From Erinaceus europaeus (taxonomy: Eukaryota > Chordata > Mammalia > Eulipotyphla > Erinaceidae): DNA of 64,000 nt. Both the position numbers and the translations under genes were made by a program. Below are positions 31,398 through 41,439 of the stretch, one piece after another. Every line of letters begins with the position of its first letter. Within the stretch, counting starts at the first letter, position 1. The notes below the pieces were generated by a model that saw only the letters and a program-made list of their open reading frames with translations, made no database searches and had not been told where the DNA came from. The stretch spans positions 73,377,729 to 73,441,728 of the forward strand of contig NC_080162.1 in the NCBI RefSeq assembly GCF_950295315.1. The letters are read 5' to 3'.

Positions 31398-31870
31398 TCA
31401 ATCATCCTCCATCCAGAATTGAATGCAACTTGGGCCATATCATCTCTCTTCTAGGATCCAACTTACTCCTTCTGAGACCATGGGACCACATTTGGGCTAT
31501 GTAACTTTGGTGGAAGGAGGAAAAATAAACAAGGCTGACATATGATGACTCTCAGAACTTCTGCTCAGAAATGGCACTGCATCACTTAAGCTCATATAGC
31601 ATTATCTCCGTAGTAACTGGAGAGGCTGTATTTCAGGTCATTGATATAGAAGTCACCTCTTACAGAGAATGAGTTCCAGGAACAAAAGATATACTCTCTA
31701 CTATTTTGAATGTAGTCTTCCTGTCTTAAAATACCACCTAATTTGAATTATTTGTTAATCCAGAATAGCATTCCTTTACAGTGGGTCATAGTATGAGTCT
31801 GTACTTGGTATTTCATGATTTTATTATTTTAGCTTTCAAGTGAGAGATCTTGATGCCTTGTAGAATTAAT
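31395..31870. other. No recognised element
   Basis: No repeat or frame I can support. Confidence 0.5.
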
Positions 31871-31881
31871 TCTTCTTCTTT

Positions 31882-32142
31882 TTAAATATTAATTTATTTA
31901 TTCCCTTTTTGTTGCCCTTGTTTTATTGTTGTAGTTATTATTGTCTGTCTTCGTTGTTGGATAGGACAGAAAGAAATGGAGAGAGGATGGGAAGACAGAG
32001 AGGGGGAGAGAAAGATAGACATCTGCAGACCTGCTTCACCGCCTGTGAAGTGTCTCTCCTGCAGGTGGGGAGCCAGGGGCTCGAACCAGGATCCTTACAC
32101 CAGTCCTTGCGCTTTATGCCACGTGCGCTACCGCTGGACTCC
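31882..32142 (-). mobile_element. SINE-A, inverted
   Basis: Tail at left, CTCTCCTGCAGGTGGGGAGCC, GCTCGAACCAGGATCC, head end GCTGGACTCCC. The similar flanks AATTCTTCTTCTTTTTAA and AACTCTTCTTTTTAA suggest an imperfect TSD. Confidence 0.93.
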
Positions 32143-32209
32143 CAACTCTTCTTTTTAATACTTGGGATTTCTGATCCTTTATTCTCCAACATAAATTATA
32201 GCATCAGCC

Positions 32210-32640
32210 TGTGAAGTTCAATGAAAACCCCTTTTGGGATTTTTACTATAATTGCATTACACATATAAATTAGATTAAGGGAAAAATTGCCAAACTTATT
32301 AAGTATACTCACCCATGAATTTGCCATATTTCAGCATATTTAGACCTTCTTTGATGTCCCTCAATATAGATTTAAAAGTTTTGCCATAGAGACCTTGCAC
32401 ATCTTCTACTAGATTTATTCCCAAGAATCTTACAGATTCTGTTGGGTCTTAAAACAAATTTCTAAAGCTTTGTTATTGCTATTAGATAGAAACACTAATT
32501 TTTAAATATTGAGTATATTCTCAGTATCTTTCCTTAACTCTTGTAAGAGTTCTAGTACTATGTATAAGTTTGAAATTCCTGTGAGGACACATATCATTTT
32601 CAAATGGCAGTTATTTTTATTCCTTCCATTGTATCTTTCC
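32210..32640 (-). mobile_element. Ancient L1 ORF2 remnant, inverted
   Basis: 'ggatttttactataattgcatt', 'cacccatgaatttgcc', 'cttctttgatgtccctcaatatag' and 'agatttattcccaagaatctt' follow inverted ORF2 RT-domain order. Decayed. Confidence 0.7.
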
Positions 32641-33344
32641 CTTATAGCTTTCTCGTCTTCTCATTTTCACTACCATATAGCTTCTGAACTATAAGTTTGT
32701 TGTTTTGGTTATCCCTACCTCTCAGATGAAGAAATTAAGATATCAGGTCTGACCTCCTAAATCTGTATGTGTCAGGGTTTCTGCAGAGGTAAGTGACAGA
32801 AAAGAACGTCAGAGTGGCTTTCACAATCAAGAGGTGACACATAGCTCAACCTAGGGTCTGCTTCTTGTCCTGTTCTTCTCTTTGGTGGTTCATTCTTAAG
32901 GAGACATTCTCTCAATGACAACAAAGACAGTTGTCAAAGTCTCTAGAGTGCCCTAGAGAGAAACTATGGTGACTGTCATTTGCACTTATCCCTGAGAAAA
33001 CCTCTGATTGGTCAACATGGCCTTGTGTCTATCCTTTAAGTGACCCTCTGATTGCCAGTCTCACTAGAATCATCTGGAGTTGGAGTTGGGAGGGAGACAT
33101 CCCCAAAGGAAAAGAGCTAAGAGGAAATGGTGCTAGATGACTATAGTAGCAGGTGTTCTGTGTATCATTCAGTCCCTACTGGCCCTCAGTGACCATGGTG
33201 TGGGGTCAAGAGCCCTGTGATGCTAGTACTTTGAGCATATTGTAATTTCTGGGACTCCTACTTTGTTTCCATGGCAAATGGAGTGCCTAGTTACATGAGT
33301 GAGAATCAAATAAGGGGATTTAAGGAAAAGAAAACTTGCCAAGG
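32641..33344. other. Mostly unassigned; possible old repeat at 33000-33120
   Basis: 'ctctgattgccagtctcac' and 'ggagttggagttgggagg' resemble a known class of old mammalian repeats, but the family is not named here. Confidence 0.4.
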
Positions 33345-33700
33345 GCTGGATGGATAACATAATGGGTATGTAAAACGGTTTTCATGCCTGAGGCTCTGAG
33401 CTCCCAGGTTCAATCCCCAGCATCAATATAAGCCAGGGATGCATTGGTTCGACGGGATGCATTGGATCGACCTTCTCGTGGTGCATCCCGTGAGTACCCA
33501 TTTATTGGGGAAACTGACGATCCTTCCTAGCCGACTGAATCCACATGGATCCCAGTCACTTTCAAAGCCAGCAACAAGCAGACATCAGGCTCAACCTGAC
33601 GCTGTTGACTGGCTACGGAAGAAGGGCAAACGCTAGAAGAAGAAGAAATATAAACCAGAGCTGAGTAGTGCTCTGGAGAAAAACCAAACAAAACCACTAA
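33345..33700 (+). mobile_element. SINE-C split by a later insertion
   Basis: First part 33345-33436 (GGCTGGATGGATAACATAATGG to ATATAAGCCAG), second part from 33647 (ATATAAACCAGAGCTGAGTAG). The 210-bp insert in between duplicated 12 bp of the SINE. Confidence 0.9.
33437..33646 (+). mobile_element. 210-bp AAG-tailed retroposon of unknown family
   Basis: Flanked by AATATAAGCCAG (33425-33436) and AATATAAACCAG (33647-33658), one mismatch, inside a SINE-C. The 5' part has a near-repeat (GGATGCATTGGTTCGACG, then GGATGCATTGGATCGACC). The 3' end is GGCAAACGCTAG followed by AAGAAGAAGAA. The GGTTCGACG could be a degenerate box B, but no box A is clear. On the minus strand it has CCCCAATAAATGGG, so an LTR-derived origin is possible. 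It is not one of the other SINE families in the window. Confidence 0.8.
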
Positions 33701-34061
33701 ACAAACAAGACTATGCCAAATTACTATCACTGGCCTTAATTCTCAGCTCAAGAACCTGAAATGGCTCTCTCTTGCCTCAGCTCATCAAGATTGAAGATTC
33801 TTTCTTAGAAGAATTGAAATAATGGATAAACCAGGGAGAGGAAAAAATAAGCAATGGGTAAGAAAAAAAGAACAGAGAGGAATAAACTAATTTCTGTGCC
33901 TAATTCACTTAAGAAATAGTACAAATTATTTTTGAGTCAGGATTTAGGAAACTTGCATAAATTTTCATTAGACTTGCTGGAATTGAAACTGTAAAGATGC
34001 TGGTGACTAAATCCTTTGTGTAGAATTATGCTTTGGCCAGGTAGATGTGCAGATACTTTCA

Positions 34062-34792
34062 GAGTATTTTCATATCCATACATGGTGCATGTGAGTCACC
34101 ATACACTTCACTAAAGTTCTATGGGTATCATCCTCCATCTTGCCACCATGAAATTCAAGAGATAGGTCAGTTACCATAAACCCCTCCCCCTTTTTTTGCA
34201 AGTTCTTATATTTTAGTAATCTATATTCCATATATGAGCAAAACCATTCAGTAGTTGTCCTTCACTTCTTTGTTTATTTTACCTAGCATCATCACCTCTA
34301 GTTTCATCTATTTTGCTCCAAATGATACAATCTAACCTTTTTTTTTTATTGTAGTGTTCCTCCATTGTGTAGTTATCCAACCTTTTTATCCAGTCATTTT
34401 CTTGTTGGGCACTTAGGTTGTTTGTGTATTCTAGCAATTGTAAATACTGCAGCTATGAACATAAGGATACCTATATCCCTTTGGATTAATGTGTCCTCTG
34501 GATATATATAAAGTGTCCTCTGGATATATGCCTAGGAATGATATGCTGAATCATAGTATATTTCCATCTTTATTTATGTAAGTATTTTCCACAATACAGA
34601 TTATTTTCTCCTACAATAAGAAACATGATCATCCCGATTTTTTTTAACATGGGACAGCCCTTTAATCTGTATTTTCCTTACCCTCCTTTAATATAGATAG
34701 AGTTTCAAAGAAATACTTTTCTACATCATAACTAATTAGTAATGACCACTAAAACCCAATTTCTCTGTCAGCAAGCAATATGAAATTATGGG
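34062..34792 (-). repeat. Inverted-duplication arm 2
   Basis: Reverse complement of 24471-25219 with only scattered differences (an A/G change in GATTCARCATATC, one extra G in the GGTTGG stretch, two fewer GTTAAAAAAAAT units). It stops at GAGTATTTT on the left, where arm 1 continues into old L1 sequence, and at CCCATAATTT on the right. I found no TSD or A-tail at its borders. Confidence 0.9.
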
Positions 34793-34881
34793 TGAATGGA
34801 AGTACAAGTAACATTTTCATTGTCTTCTACTCTAAGGAAACAACTTACGCCACATGTACTCAACTAGCATTAAATTTTTTC

Positions 34882-35032
34882 TTTTTGAAAAAAAATTTAT
34901 TTATGAGAAAGATAGGAAGAGAGAATGAAAGAACCAGATATCACTCTGATACATGTGCTGCCGGGGACTGAACTCAGGACCTCATGCTGGAGAATCCAAT
35001 GCTTTATCCACTGTACCACCTCCTGGACCACC
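34882..35032 (-). mobile_element. SINE-D, inverted, with TSD
   Basis: 'atcactctgatacatgtgctg', 'ggactgaactcaggacctcatgc' and 'ccactgtaccacctcctgg'. TSD TAAATTTTTTC at 34871-34881 and 35033-35043. Confidence 0.93.
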
Positions 35033-35160
35033 TAAATTTTTTCAAATATTGAAGTTGTTGAGTCTCAGACCTTTACAGACTATTTTACTTTTGGAAAATA
35101 CTAAGAGAGCCGCCATTATCTACCTTGAATTTTTTGGTTTTTATTACATAAGAAATAAGT

Positions 35161-35421
35161 CTTTTCTCTTCTGGTCTTGTTTTTCAACTTCTTGTTTTCA
35201 AGAAGAGAAAACACAAGTAGAACCTGAACTGGAGTTGGTGTATTGCATCAAAGTAAAAAACTCTTGGGGCGGGGGGGGGGGGAGTACAGGCCCTGGAAAA
35301 GGATGACAGAGGACCTAGTGAGGATTGTATTGTTATATGGAAAACTGAGAAATGTTATGCATGTACAAACTATTGTATTTACTGTTGACTGTAAAGCATT
35401 AACTCCCCCCCAAAAAAAAGG
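35161..35421 (+). mobile_element. Young L1 3' end with 5' inversion and TSD
   Basis: 35161-35196 is inverted (CTTGTTTTTCAACTTCTTG) relative to the rest, which runs forward from GAGAAAACACAAGTAG to the A-tail. The TSD GAAATAAGT at 35152-35160 and 35422-35430 is exact. The structure is the twin-priming product known for L1. A 12-G run sits near 35271. Confidence 0.94.
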
Positions 35422-35594
35422 GAAATAAGTGCACCATAGATGAGCAAACTAGTTTTTAATTGCAAATCATAACGTATAATGGAGTTCTAAAGATCATAAA
35501 ATCAGAACCATGAACGGTTACTGAGAAAGGGGGTTTCATTGCTGCCTACAGCATCATCAGATTGATCTAAATAATCTCAGAAAATGGGAAAGCT

Positions 35595-35737
35595 GTGGTC
35601 CAGGAGGTGGCACAGTGATAAAGCTTTGAACTCAAGCATGAGGTCCCGAGTTCAATCCCGGGGAGCACATGTGCAAGAGTGATGTCTGGTTCTTTCTCTC
35701 TCCTCTTATTTTTCTCATAAATAAATAAAATCTTTAA
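35595..35737 (+). mobile_element. SINE-D with TSD
   Basis: GTGGTCCAGGAGGTGGCACAG to CATAAATAAATAAAATC, complete. The TSD AAAATGGGAAAGCT at 35581-35594 and 35738-35751 is exact. This is the reference copy for SINE-D here. Confidence 0.96.
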
Positions 35738-36069
35738 AAAATGGGAAAGCTAACTTTCTTCACTGAGTTTTAAAAGGTACTGTGTGAGCCATCATGTATT
35801 TAAGTTTACAAGCAGGGAAATGACAATACAGAGAAAAAAGCATTATTTATAGTGTAAGTTCCTGCCATGACAAAACTTGATGACAGTTAGGGAAGCCATA
35901 TATAAGATTTCTGTATAAATTAAAAAAAAAAGGAAAGAAAGAAAATATTGAAGCTTCTTTGTGGGGGTAGCAAGGCTCTTCATAGTCTGTCTCCACTTGG
36001 CTCACCTCATTTTTCCCAGACCCACCTCCCCTTCTCTGAGCAGGTTGATCATCTTTTGCTTTACGGACC

Positions 36070-36270
36070 TGTGCTTCAGAGCCAGTCCTTGGCCTTACCT
36101 GGAGTGAACATACCTACATACCTGGGTGACCCTAGACAAGTTATATACTTCCTGTGATACTCAGTTTGCTTACTTGCTAAACGGGAGCTGTGGTTTTGCA
36201 AGGCCCTTGTGAGTAGTCCAGAAATAGCACATTTAAAGAGCCCAGGACAGTGCTTAGCAGGAAGTCTGTG
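36070..36270 (+). mobile_element. MIR
   Basis: 'gggtgaccctagacaagttatatac', 'gtttgcttacttgctaaacggg' and 'aggacagtgcttagcaggaag' match a full-length diverged MIR. Confidence 0.75.
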
Positions 36271-36274
36271 CTCA

Positions 36275-36824
36275 CTCCTTTCTGCATGGTTTCATTGTAG
36301 CTCCTCAGTGATCATAGACAAAAGGGTAAGCAGTAAGGAAAGTGTTTGCCCCTTAGACCCAACAGAGGCACTTATGTCAGATTGCCAGAAAAAGGGTGGG
36401 ATCAGCATTTTGTGTCCAGGGATTTCAAAGGTCTTCTTGGAGAGGAATCTAGGAAATGAGGGGGAAATTAGTGAGGCTCTGACTCTAGAAAAAAGTGGAT
36501 GTGTCAGTCATTCTGAGGTTGTGTTTGGGAGCCAGGTTGTGACACGGGATGAATTCAAGTCTGTGGCTAGGGAAAGGATGCAGTGGTCCAGCACCATGAT
36601 GGTGTGGTTGGGGTTGAATTTGGGGTAAGCATTGTACATGAGTGTGTGTTCCAAAAGAAGTTCGCCACACAGGTACCCCTCTGTCATTGGCTGTACTTCC
36701 ATATCTGTTCTCTGTCCAAACTTATGATACAATCTGTGGACATAATGAAACAAAGCTTTTTATCACTAGATTTGAAGTTGTTTGCTATTTGCCAATACTA
36801 ACTGTAACATAAGGTTTTTAGAGG
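36275..36824. other. No recognised element
   Basis: Overlapping open frames exist on both strands (for example 36508-36753 minus), but none shows a recognisable domain, and their lengths are what chance gives. I see no basis for a gene call. Confidence 0.5.
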
Positions 36825-37112
36825 CTGAGGAGGTATCTCAGCAGTGAAGCACCTGTCTTGCATGTGTGAGGGTCTGGGTTCAATTCCTGGCACCACAAGG
36901 GAGTACAAAGGACAAACTGGGTGAAATACTGTGGGTGGTGGAGCAGTCCTTTATGTGCTCAATATTTTTTACTTTCTCTCTGGCATTTATAAAATGGGAT
37001 ACTATTGGACTTGGGAGTTTAAGTTCCCAAATTCCATCTCCAGCATGGTGTGTATGAGAGTAATACTCTGGTTTGTTCTCTCTCTGCCCCTCCCTTCCAT
37101 TAATAAATAAAC
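36825..37112 (+). mobile_element. SINE-E, probably followed by a second SINE-like unit
   Basis: GAGGAGGTATCTCAGCAGTG, TGGGTTCAATTCCTGGCACC, then CT-rich sequence. A second unit (36995-37112) has a B-box-like segment and ends CCATTAATAAATAAAC. Confidence 0.75.
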
Positions 37113-37324
37113 TATTTTTTTAATGTGGGGGAGAAAATAAGCCTTTAAGATACATTTTATCTGGTTTTCTTGTAGACAGCATATTGTTGGGTTGTGTTTT
37201 CTGGTCCATCTTCCTACTCTGTGCCTTTTAATAGGTGAATTCAGGCCATTGATATTTACTGATATCAAAGATTAAAGATATTTTAATGCCATTCTTGTAG
37301 ATTTTTAGAGTGTTCTGATAGATG

Positions 37325-38293
37325 CCATATTTATGGTGGTCTGACTGTTTATAGGAGACCTTTCAGAACTTCTTTCAGGGCAGGCTTGGTGATAGTTGAT
37401 TCTTTCAACTGTTGCTTGTCTGAGAAGGTTTTTATGCCTCCATCTAGTCTGAATGACAGTCTAGCAGGATACAGTAGTCTTGCTTGAAAGCCTTTCTCAT
37501 TGAGCACTTGAAAGATATCTTGCCATTCTCTTCTGGCCTGCAGTATTTGTGTGGAGAAGTCTGCTGCTAATCTTATGGGTTTTCCTCTGTAGGTGAGTCT
37601 TTTTTTTTTTCTCTCGTAGCCATAAGGATCCTTTCTTTATCCTTATTCCTTTCCATTCTAACTATGATGTGTCTTGGTGTCTTGAAGTCTGGGTTAATTC
37701 TGTTTGGGACCCTTTGGCCTCCTTGAACCTTTGTGTCTTTTCAGCTATTATGTCCTAAAGAACGCTTTCTTCCCCTCCCTCTCTTTCTTCCTCTGGTAAG
37801 CCAGTAATGTGTATATTGTTTCTTTTGAAGTCATCCCATAGGTCTCTGTTGTTGTTTTCAGTATCTCTTAATCTCTTTTTGATATCTCTTTTTTCCTTTT
37901 TAGTTGTCTTTAACTAGTCCTCGATCTTGCTAATTCTCTCTTTGATTCTATTCTCTCTCCCCTCTACTGTTTTCTGGAGTTCATCTATTTTGTTACCCTG
38001 TTCTGATACTGTTTTAGCTTGTTCAGCTAGTTGTGTTCTTAGCTCAGCTACTTCAGCTTTCAGCTCTCTAATAATCTTGAGATAATTGGTGTTTTCTTCT
38101 GTAGTCTCATTTGTTGTTTCTGCATTTCTGATGACAATTCTTTCAAACTTCTTTTACTCACTCCTGTAATTATTTCCTTAACTAGTGTTTGGATGTTGAC
38201 CTCATTATTTTGTGCTTCACCCTTTGGGGGGCTTTTAGCTGGACTCTTGTGCTGGTTCACTTCTCCAATATTTCTTTTTGTTGGTTTAACCAT
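37325..38293 (-). pseudogene. L1 ORF1, inverted copy, broken
   Basis: Starts MVKPTKRNIGEVNQHKSP, keeping the N-terminal frame that the copy at 7401 has lost. The frame fails around 38125-38060, within the lead-in to the coiled coil. Downstream DNA remains recognisable through the C-terminal domain near 37370-37600 in the minus direction. The homologue is 7401-8376. Confidence 0.85.
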
Positions 38294-38971
38294 TTTATAT
38301 AGTATGTTATGAGGTCCCTCTCTCAGTACTTTTCAAATTACTGATCACTCTTACCTGGATTGATTGTCCAAGTAAGGTATTTAAAGGGTTCACAGCTGTG
38401 GAAATTGACGGTTGTTCCAATATTATTTTAATCCCTGAGTTGGAGCTTAAAAGGCTTAAAAACCTCTTTTGTTCTTTTTCTTCCCTTTAGGCTATGGGAG
38501 TCTGAGGGCTTTTAAACTATAAGTAGGCTTCTTAGCTTAATCATTGACTCTTGACCAAGAGATAAAGCAGGGTGTAGCAGAGATAATCCAGTGGTTATGC
38601 AAAGAGACTCTCACAGCCCCACCACTAGGCCACTGAGGTATAGATCTTCTCCTGAGTTTCCTGGTTAGTTTTCTGTCCCCCTCCTCCAGGTTCTGAGGGC
38701 AGTAGCAAAGGAGACTCACAGTTGCATTTGGTGAGTCTTCGGGGAGTCCTCTCCTCCCTTCAGCCATCTTTTTGTTGGTGAAACAGACTGGAGTTGGCAT
38801 CTCAACTGGTAAACTGCCGCACTGTTACCAGCCACTTAATCTCTCCCTAGGCTCCTCTCTATCCATGAGCACAAGTGTTTGTACTCACTGGTGATTTGGT
38901 AGGTTCCCAAAGTCATTCTAGCCCTGTCTTGCTGTGGTCCCAGGTGGTCTTTTTTGGTATTCCTAGTTGAC

Positions 38972-39077
38972 CGAGGAGAGGAGAGGAGAGGAGAGGAGAG
39001 GAGAGGAGAGGAGAGGAGAGGAGAGGAGAGGAGAGGAGAGGAGAGGAGAGGAGAGGAGAGGAGAGGAGAGGAGAGGA
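38972..39077 (-). repeat. CCTCT pentamer array in the L1 5'UTR
   Basis: About 20 perfect copies of GAGGA on the plus strand (CCTCT in L1 sense). The L1 at 6671 has only two or three at the matching place. Open frames across it (SSPLLSSPLL type) are artefacts. Confidence 0.97.
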
Positions 39078-39143
39078 ACACAGCTGCTGCTGCTCTGTAG
39101 CCCTGCCTCTGGGCAGACCTACCCCTTTAAGATACATTTTAGA

Positions 39144-39204
39144 GGAGCTGGGTGGTGGTGCAGTGGGTTAAGCACACATAGCAGAAAGCACATGAACTGG
39201 CATC
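39144..39204 (+). mobile_element. Tailless SINE head (about 61 bp) with TSD
   Basis: GGAGCTGGGTGGTGGTGCAG to GAACTGGCATC is only the tRNA-like head of a SINE-A/B. It ends before the B box, without body or tail. It is flanked by AAGATACATTTTAGA at 39129-39143 and AAGATATATTTTAGA at 39205-39219. The target is shared with the adjacent L1. Confidence 0.85.
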
Positions 39205-39219
39205 AAGATATATTTTAGA

Positions 39220-40059
39220 TTCTGCTGTAAACATTAAAAATTGGAAGATTTTTGATTTCTGACTTTAAATGAAAAATCAGGATGCCTTGTCACTTTGACA
39301 TTGTAGTTTGACCAAAAAGTATTATCTGAACTGCCTTTTGGAGAAGGAACGTGGGTAATCTGTCTGCCTTGATCCCTGGCTGGCCATCTGTGTTTGTTCA
39401 GGTCACCTGCAAGGTCCTCAAAGGCCTGAAAGTGTGCTGATCCTTGGCCAGAAGCATCCTGTCACTTTGTGGGGCCTATGGTCTCAGGACTTTTCCTCTC
39501 CTTTAATGGCCTGAATATTCCTGATGTCTGTGAGTGCCCTTTCTTGTTCTGGAGCTACATAAACCCACCAAACCAGGCAGGTTTCTATCCTTTTCTTTGC
39601 TCAGAAAACCAGTTATGAGAAATAAAAACCAGGTGGGGCTAAGGGTGGTGCTGGCTGTGTCTGGAGCTTGCTTGTCCTGTAAACAATTTCCTGGTGATAA
39701 TCTTTTCAATTATCCCTCCAAACTGGAAGTGCTGTGTGAAATCAATCTTGGTGCCCTGGGATTCTCCTGCACATCTTGGAGTCATTAAGATCTAGCTTTA
39801 TATTTCAGAGTGAACTATCTGGAGCCACCAGGTCAGGATTTCCAGGATCTTTGACACAGACAGGAATCACAGTATTACAGAAATTTAGCAAATACAGGAC
39901 AGGTTTATAGAATCTTACATATAGAAAGATTTAAAAAAAACAAGTATAGTTATGTATACATTCCAATAAATATAATTTTATCTTTTTCTTATACAACTTA
40001 ATCTACTTTATTAACTCCCATTACCACAGGTAGCAGAGAGCTAATTAGTTAATTCATTC
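39220..40059. other. No recognised element
   Basis: Moderate GC, no young insertion. The 84-codon frame at 39534-39788 has no recognisable feature. Confidence 0.5.
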
Positions 40060-40800
40060 AACAAACGTTTATTTGTAAGAAATTCACTTCAACTGTGGTG
40101 GTACAGCCAGGTTAATATTAATGAAAAAATGGCATACCATGCAAACAGTAATCATGAGAAAATTTGTATGACTATATTAAAATCAAAGTTAACTTTAGAG
40201 CAAAGGAAATTACTAGGAATAAGTAAATAATGATAAATGGATCTGTTGACTTCAAAAGCAAACCAGTCCTAAAATATGTGTGTGCCCCTAAATAATTCTA
40301 AAATGTAGGAAGCAGAACTAATGGAACTAAAAGGTGTTATTGACAAATTCACAATTATTGCTGCAGATTTCCTCACTGTTTTCTCAGCAATTTATAAAAC
40401 TTGTAAACATAAAAGCAGTTAGGATAGAGAAGAACTGAGCCACCATCAAACAACAGAATTTAATTGGCTATTATAGAACACCCACCAACACTGTAATTAA
40501 TATACATTCTTTTTAAGTATACATGGAACTTTCACTAAAATAGATTTTATCCTCTATTAGGAAATAGGCCAAAGGGTATTAAAAATTCTTAGCTTAATAC
40601 CTTAAGATGTGTTAGTATGTACATACTTTGTTTTGGAAATAATTACAGAACATCTTAGAAACACAAACAGGGATTCTTTGCAAGTGGCATTTCATCTATT
40701 AGTTGTTGAGCCAGCAAAGTATACAACAACAAAAAAACTTACCTATTTAAAAATTTAAAAGTCTTAGAATAACTGATTAATAGATTTTTAGAATTTAAAA
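40060..40800 (+). mobile_element. Ancient L1 ORF2 (endonuclease region) remnant
   Basis: 'ctattatagaacacccaccaac', 'aatatacattctttttaag' and 'ggaactttcactaaaatagattttatcc' follow the old ORF2 endonuclease order. Decayed. Confidence 0.7.
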
Positions 40801-40804
40801 AATA

Positions 40805-40930
40805 TGCAATATATATAGTTGTACACCACATAACATTTCCATCAATGAGGCACTGTATATGTAATGATGGTTCCAAGTTTTCTTTTTCCTGATGATGTCA
40901 TAGTATACATGCGAATATGCTACAGGAGCA
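40805..40930 (+). mobile_element. Possible Tigger-type DNA transposon fragment
   Basis: 'ttgtacaccacataacatttcc' and 'aatgaggcactgtatatgtaatgatgg' resemble an old mariner/Tigger MITE. Low certainty. Confidence 0.4.
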
Positions 40931-41317
40931 ATAAGAAATTGCTTAGTTTTTCTTCCAAGATAATTATATGAATTGCTTTACCAGTGAAATGGAGAAGTAT
41001 TGAAATTTCCTAATAATATGCTTCTCAGAAAATGTCCTCCTTGTTAAGAACATATAACTGCACTTAACAAGTATCTTAAGTGGTTTCAAAATTGAGGTCC
41101 CAGAAGATGGTACTATTCCAAAAATGTCTAAAATAATGTACCTCAATAAGTTCCATTTACTTAAAAGGTGAAGATCAGAATCTGGAATTTGTAGAAGCAA
41201 AAGAGCTTTTGAAGATGAAAAGGTTGAAAAGCACTGATGTAATTTTACAAATGGCAAGATTACACTACACTACTGTGGGAGATTATTATTGGTCTCAGTT
41301 CTTCACTTCTGCCTGCC

Positions 41318-41430
41318 TTAATGCTCCTTTTTTTTTTCCTTTCCCTTTCTTCTTCTTTTTATCCTCCCCATCCCCCACCTCAAACCCTCCCCCTTCCCCT
41401 CCCCCCTGCCACTTCCTCTTGTCATCACTG
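41318..41430. repeat. Polypyrimidine tract (plus strand)
   Basis: About 110 bp of almost pure C/T, capable of unusual purine/pyrimidine structure. It lies directly before an inverted SINE. Confidence 0.9.
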
Positions 41431-41439
41431 GGACTTCCA

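Larger units (their letters stand above)
37160..39123 (-). mobile_element. 3'-truncated, tailless L1 with 18-bp TSD
   Basis: On the minus strand the order is L1 5'UTR from 39123, ORF1 start ATG at 38293, and ORF2 start near 37290. It then stops abruptly within the endonuclease coding region (CTGTCTACAAGAAAACCAGA). The rest of ORF2, the 3'UTR and the poly(A) are absent. The exact TSD CCTTTAAGATACATTTTA lies at 37142-37159 and 39124-39141. The 5' end looks complete: about 50 bp longer than the copy at 6671, plus the pentamer array. ORF1 is frameshifted (77 codons open from 38293). On the minus strand the target reads T/AAAATG, consistent with L1 endonuclease. Confidence 0.94.

Noticed and set aside
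24471..34792. Inverted pair as two independent L1 insertions
   Set aside because: The shared sequence is an old decayed L1 piece with the same private changes in both arms, and arm 2 has no poly(A) or TSD.
36209..36628. 139-codon plus-strand frame
   Set aside because: It begins inside a MIR and continues into unassigned DNA, with no homology I recognise. Not a credible gene.
36485..36753. Overlapping minus-strand frames with a protein-like look
   Set aside because: No recognisable domain, no splice context I can support, and frame lengths expected by chance. Left as unassigned sequence.
38836..39137. Long Ser/Leu-Pro-rich repetitive frames
   Set aside because: They are translations of the CCTCT pentamer array in an L1 5'UTR.
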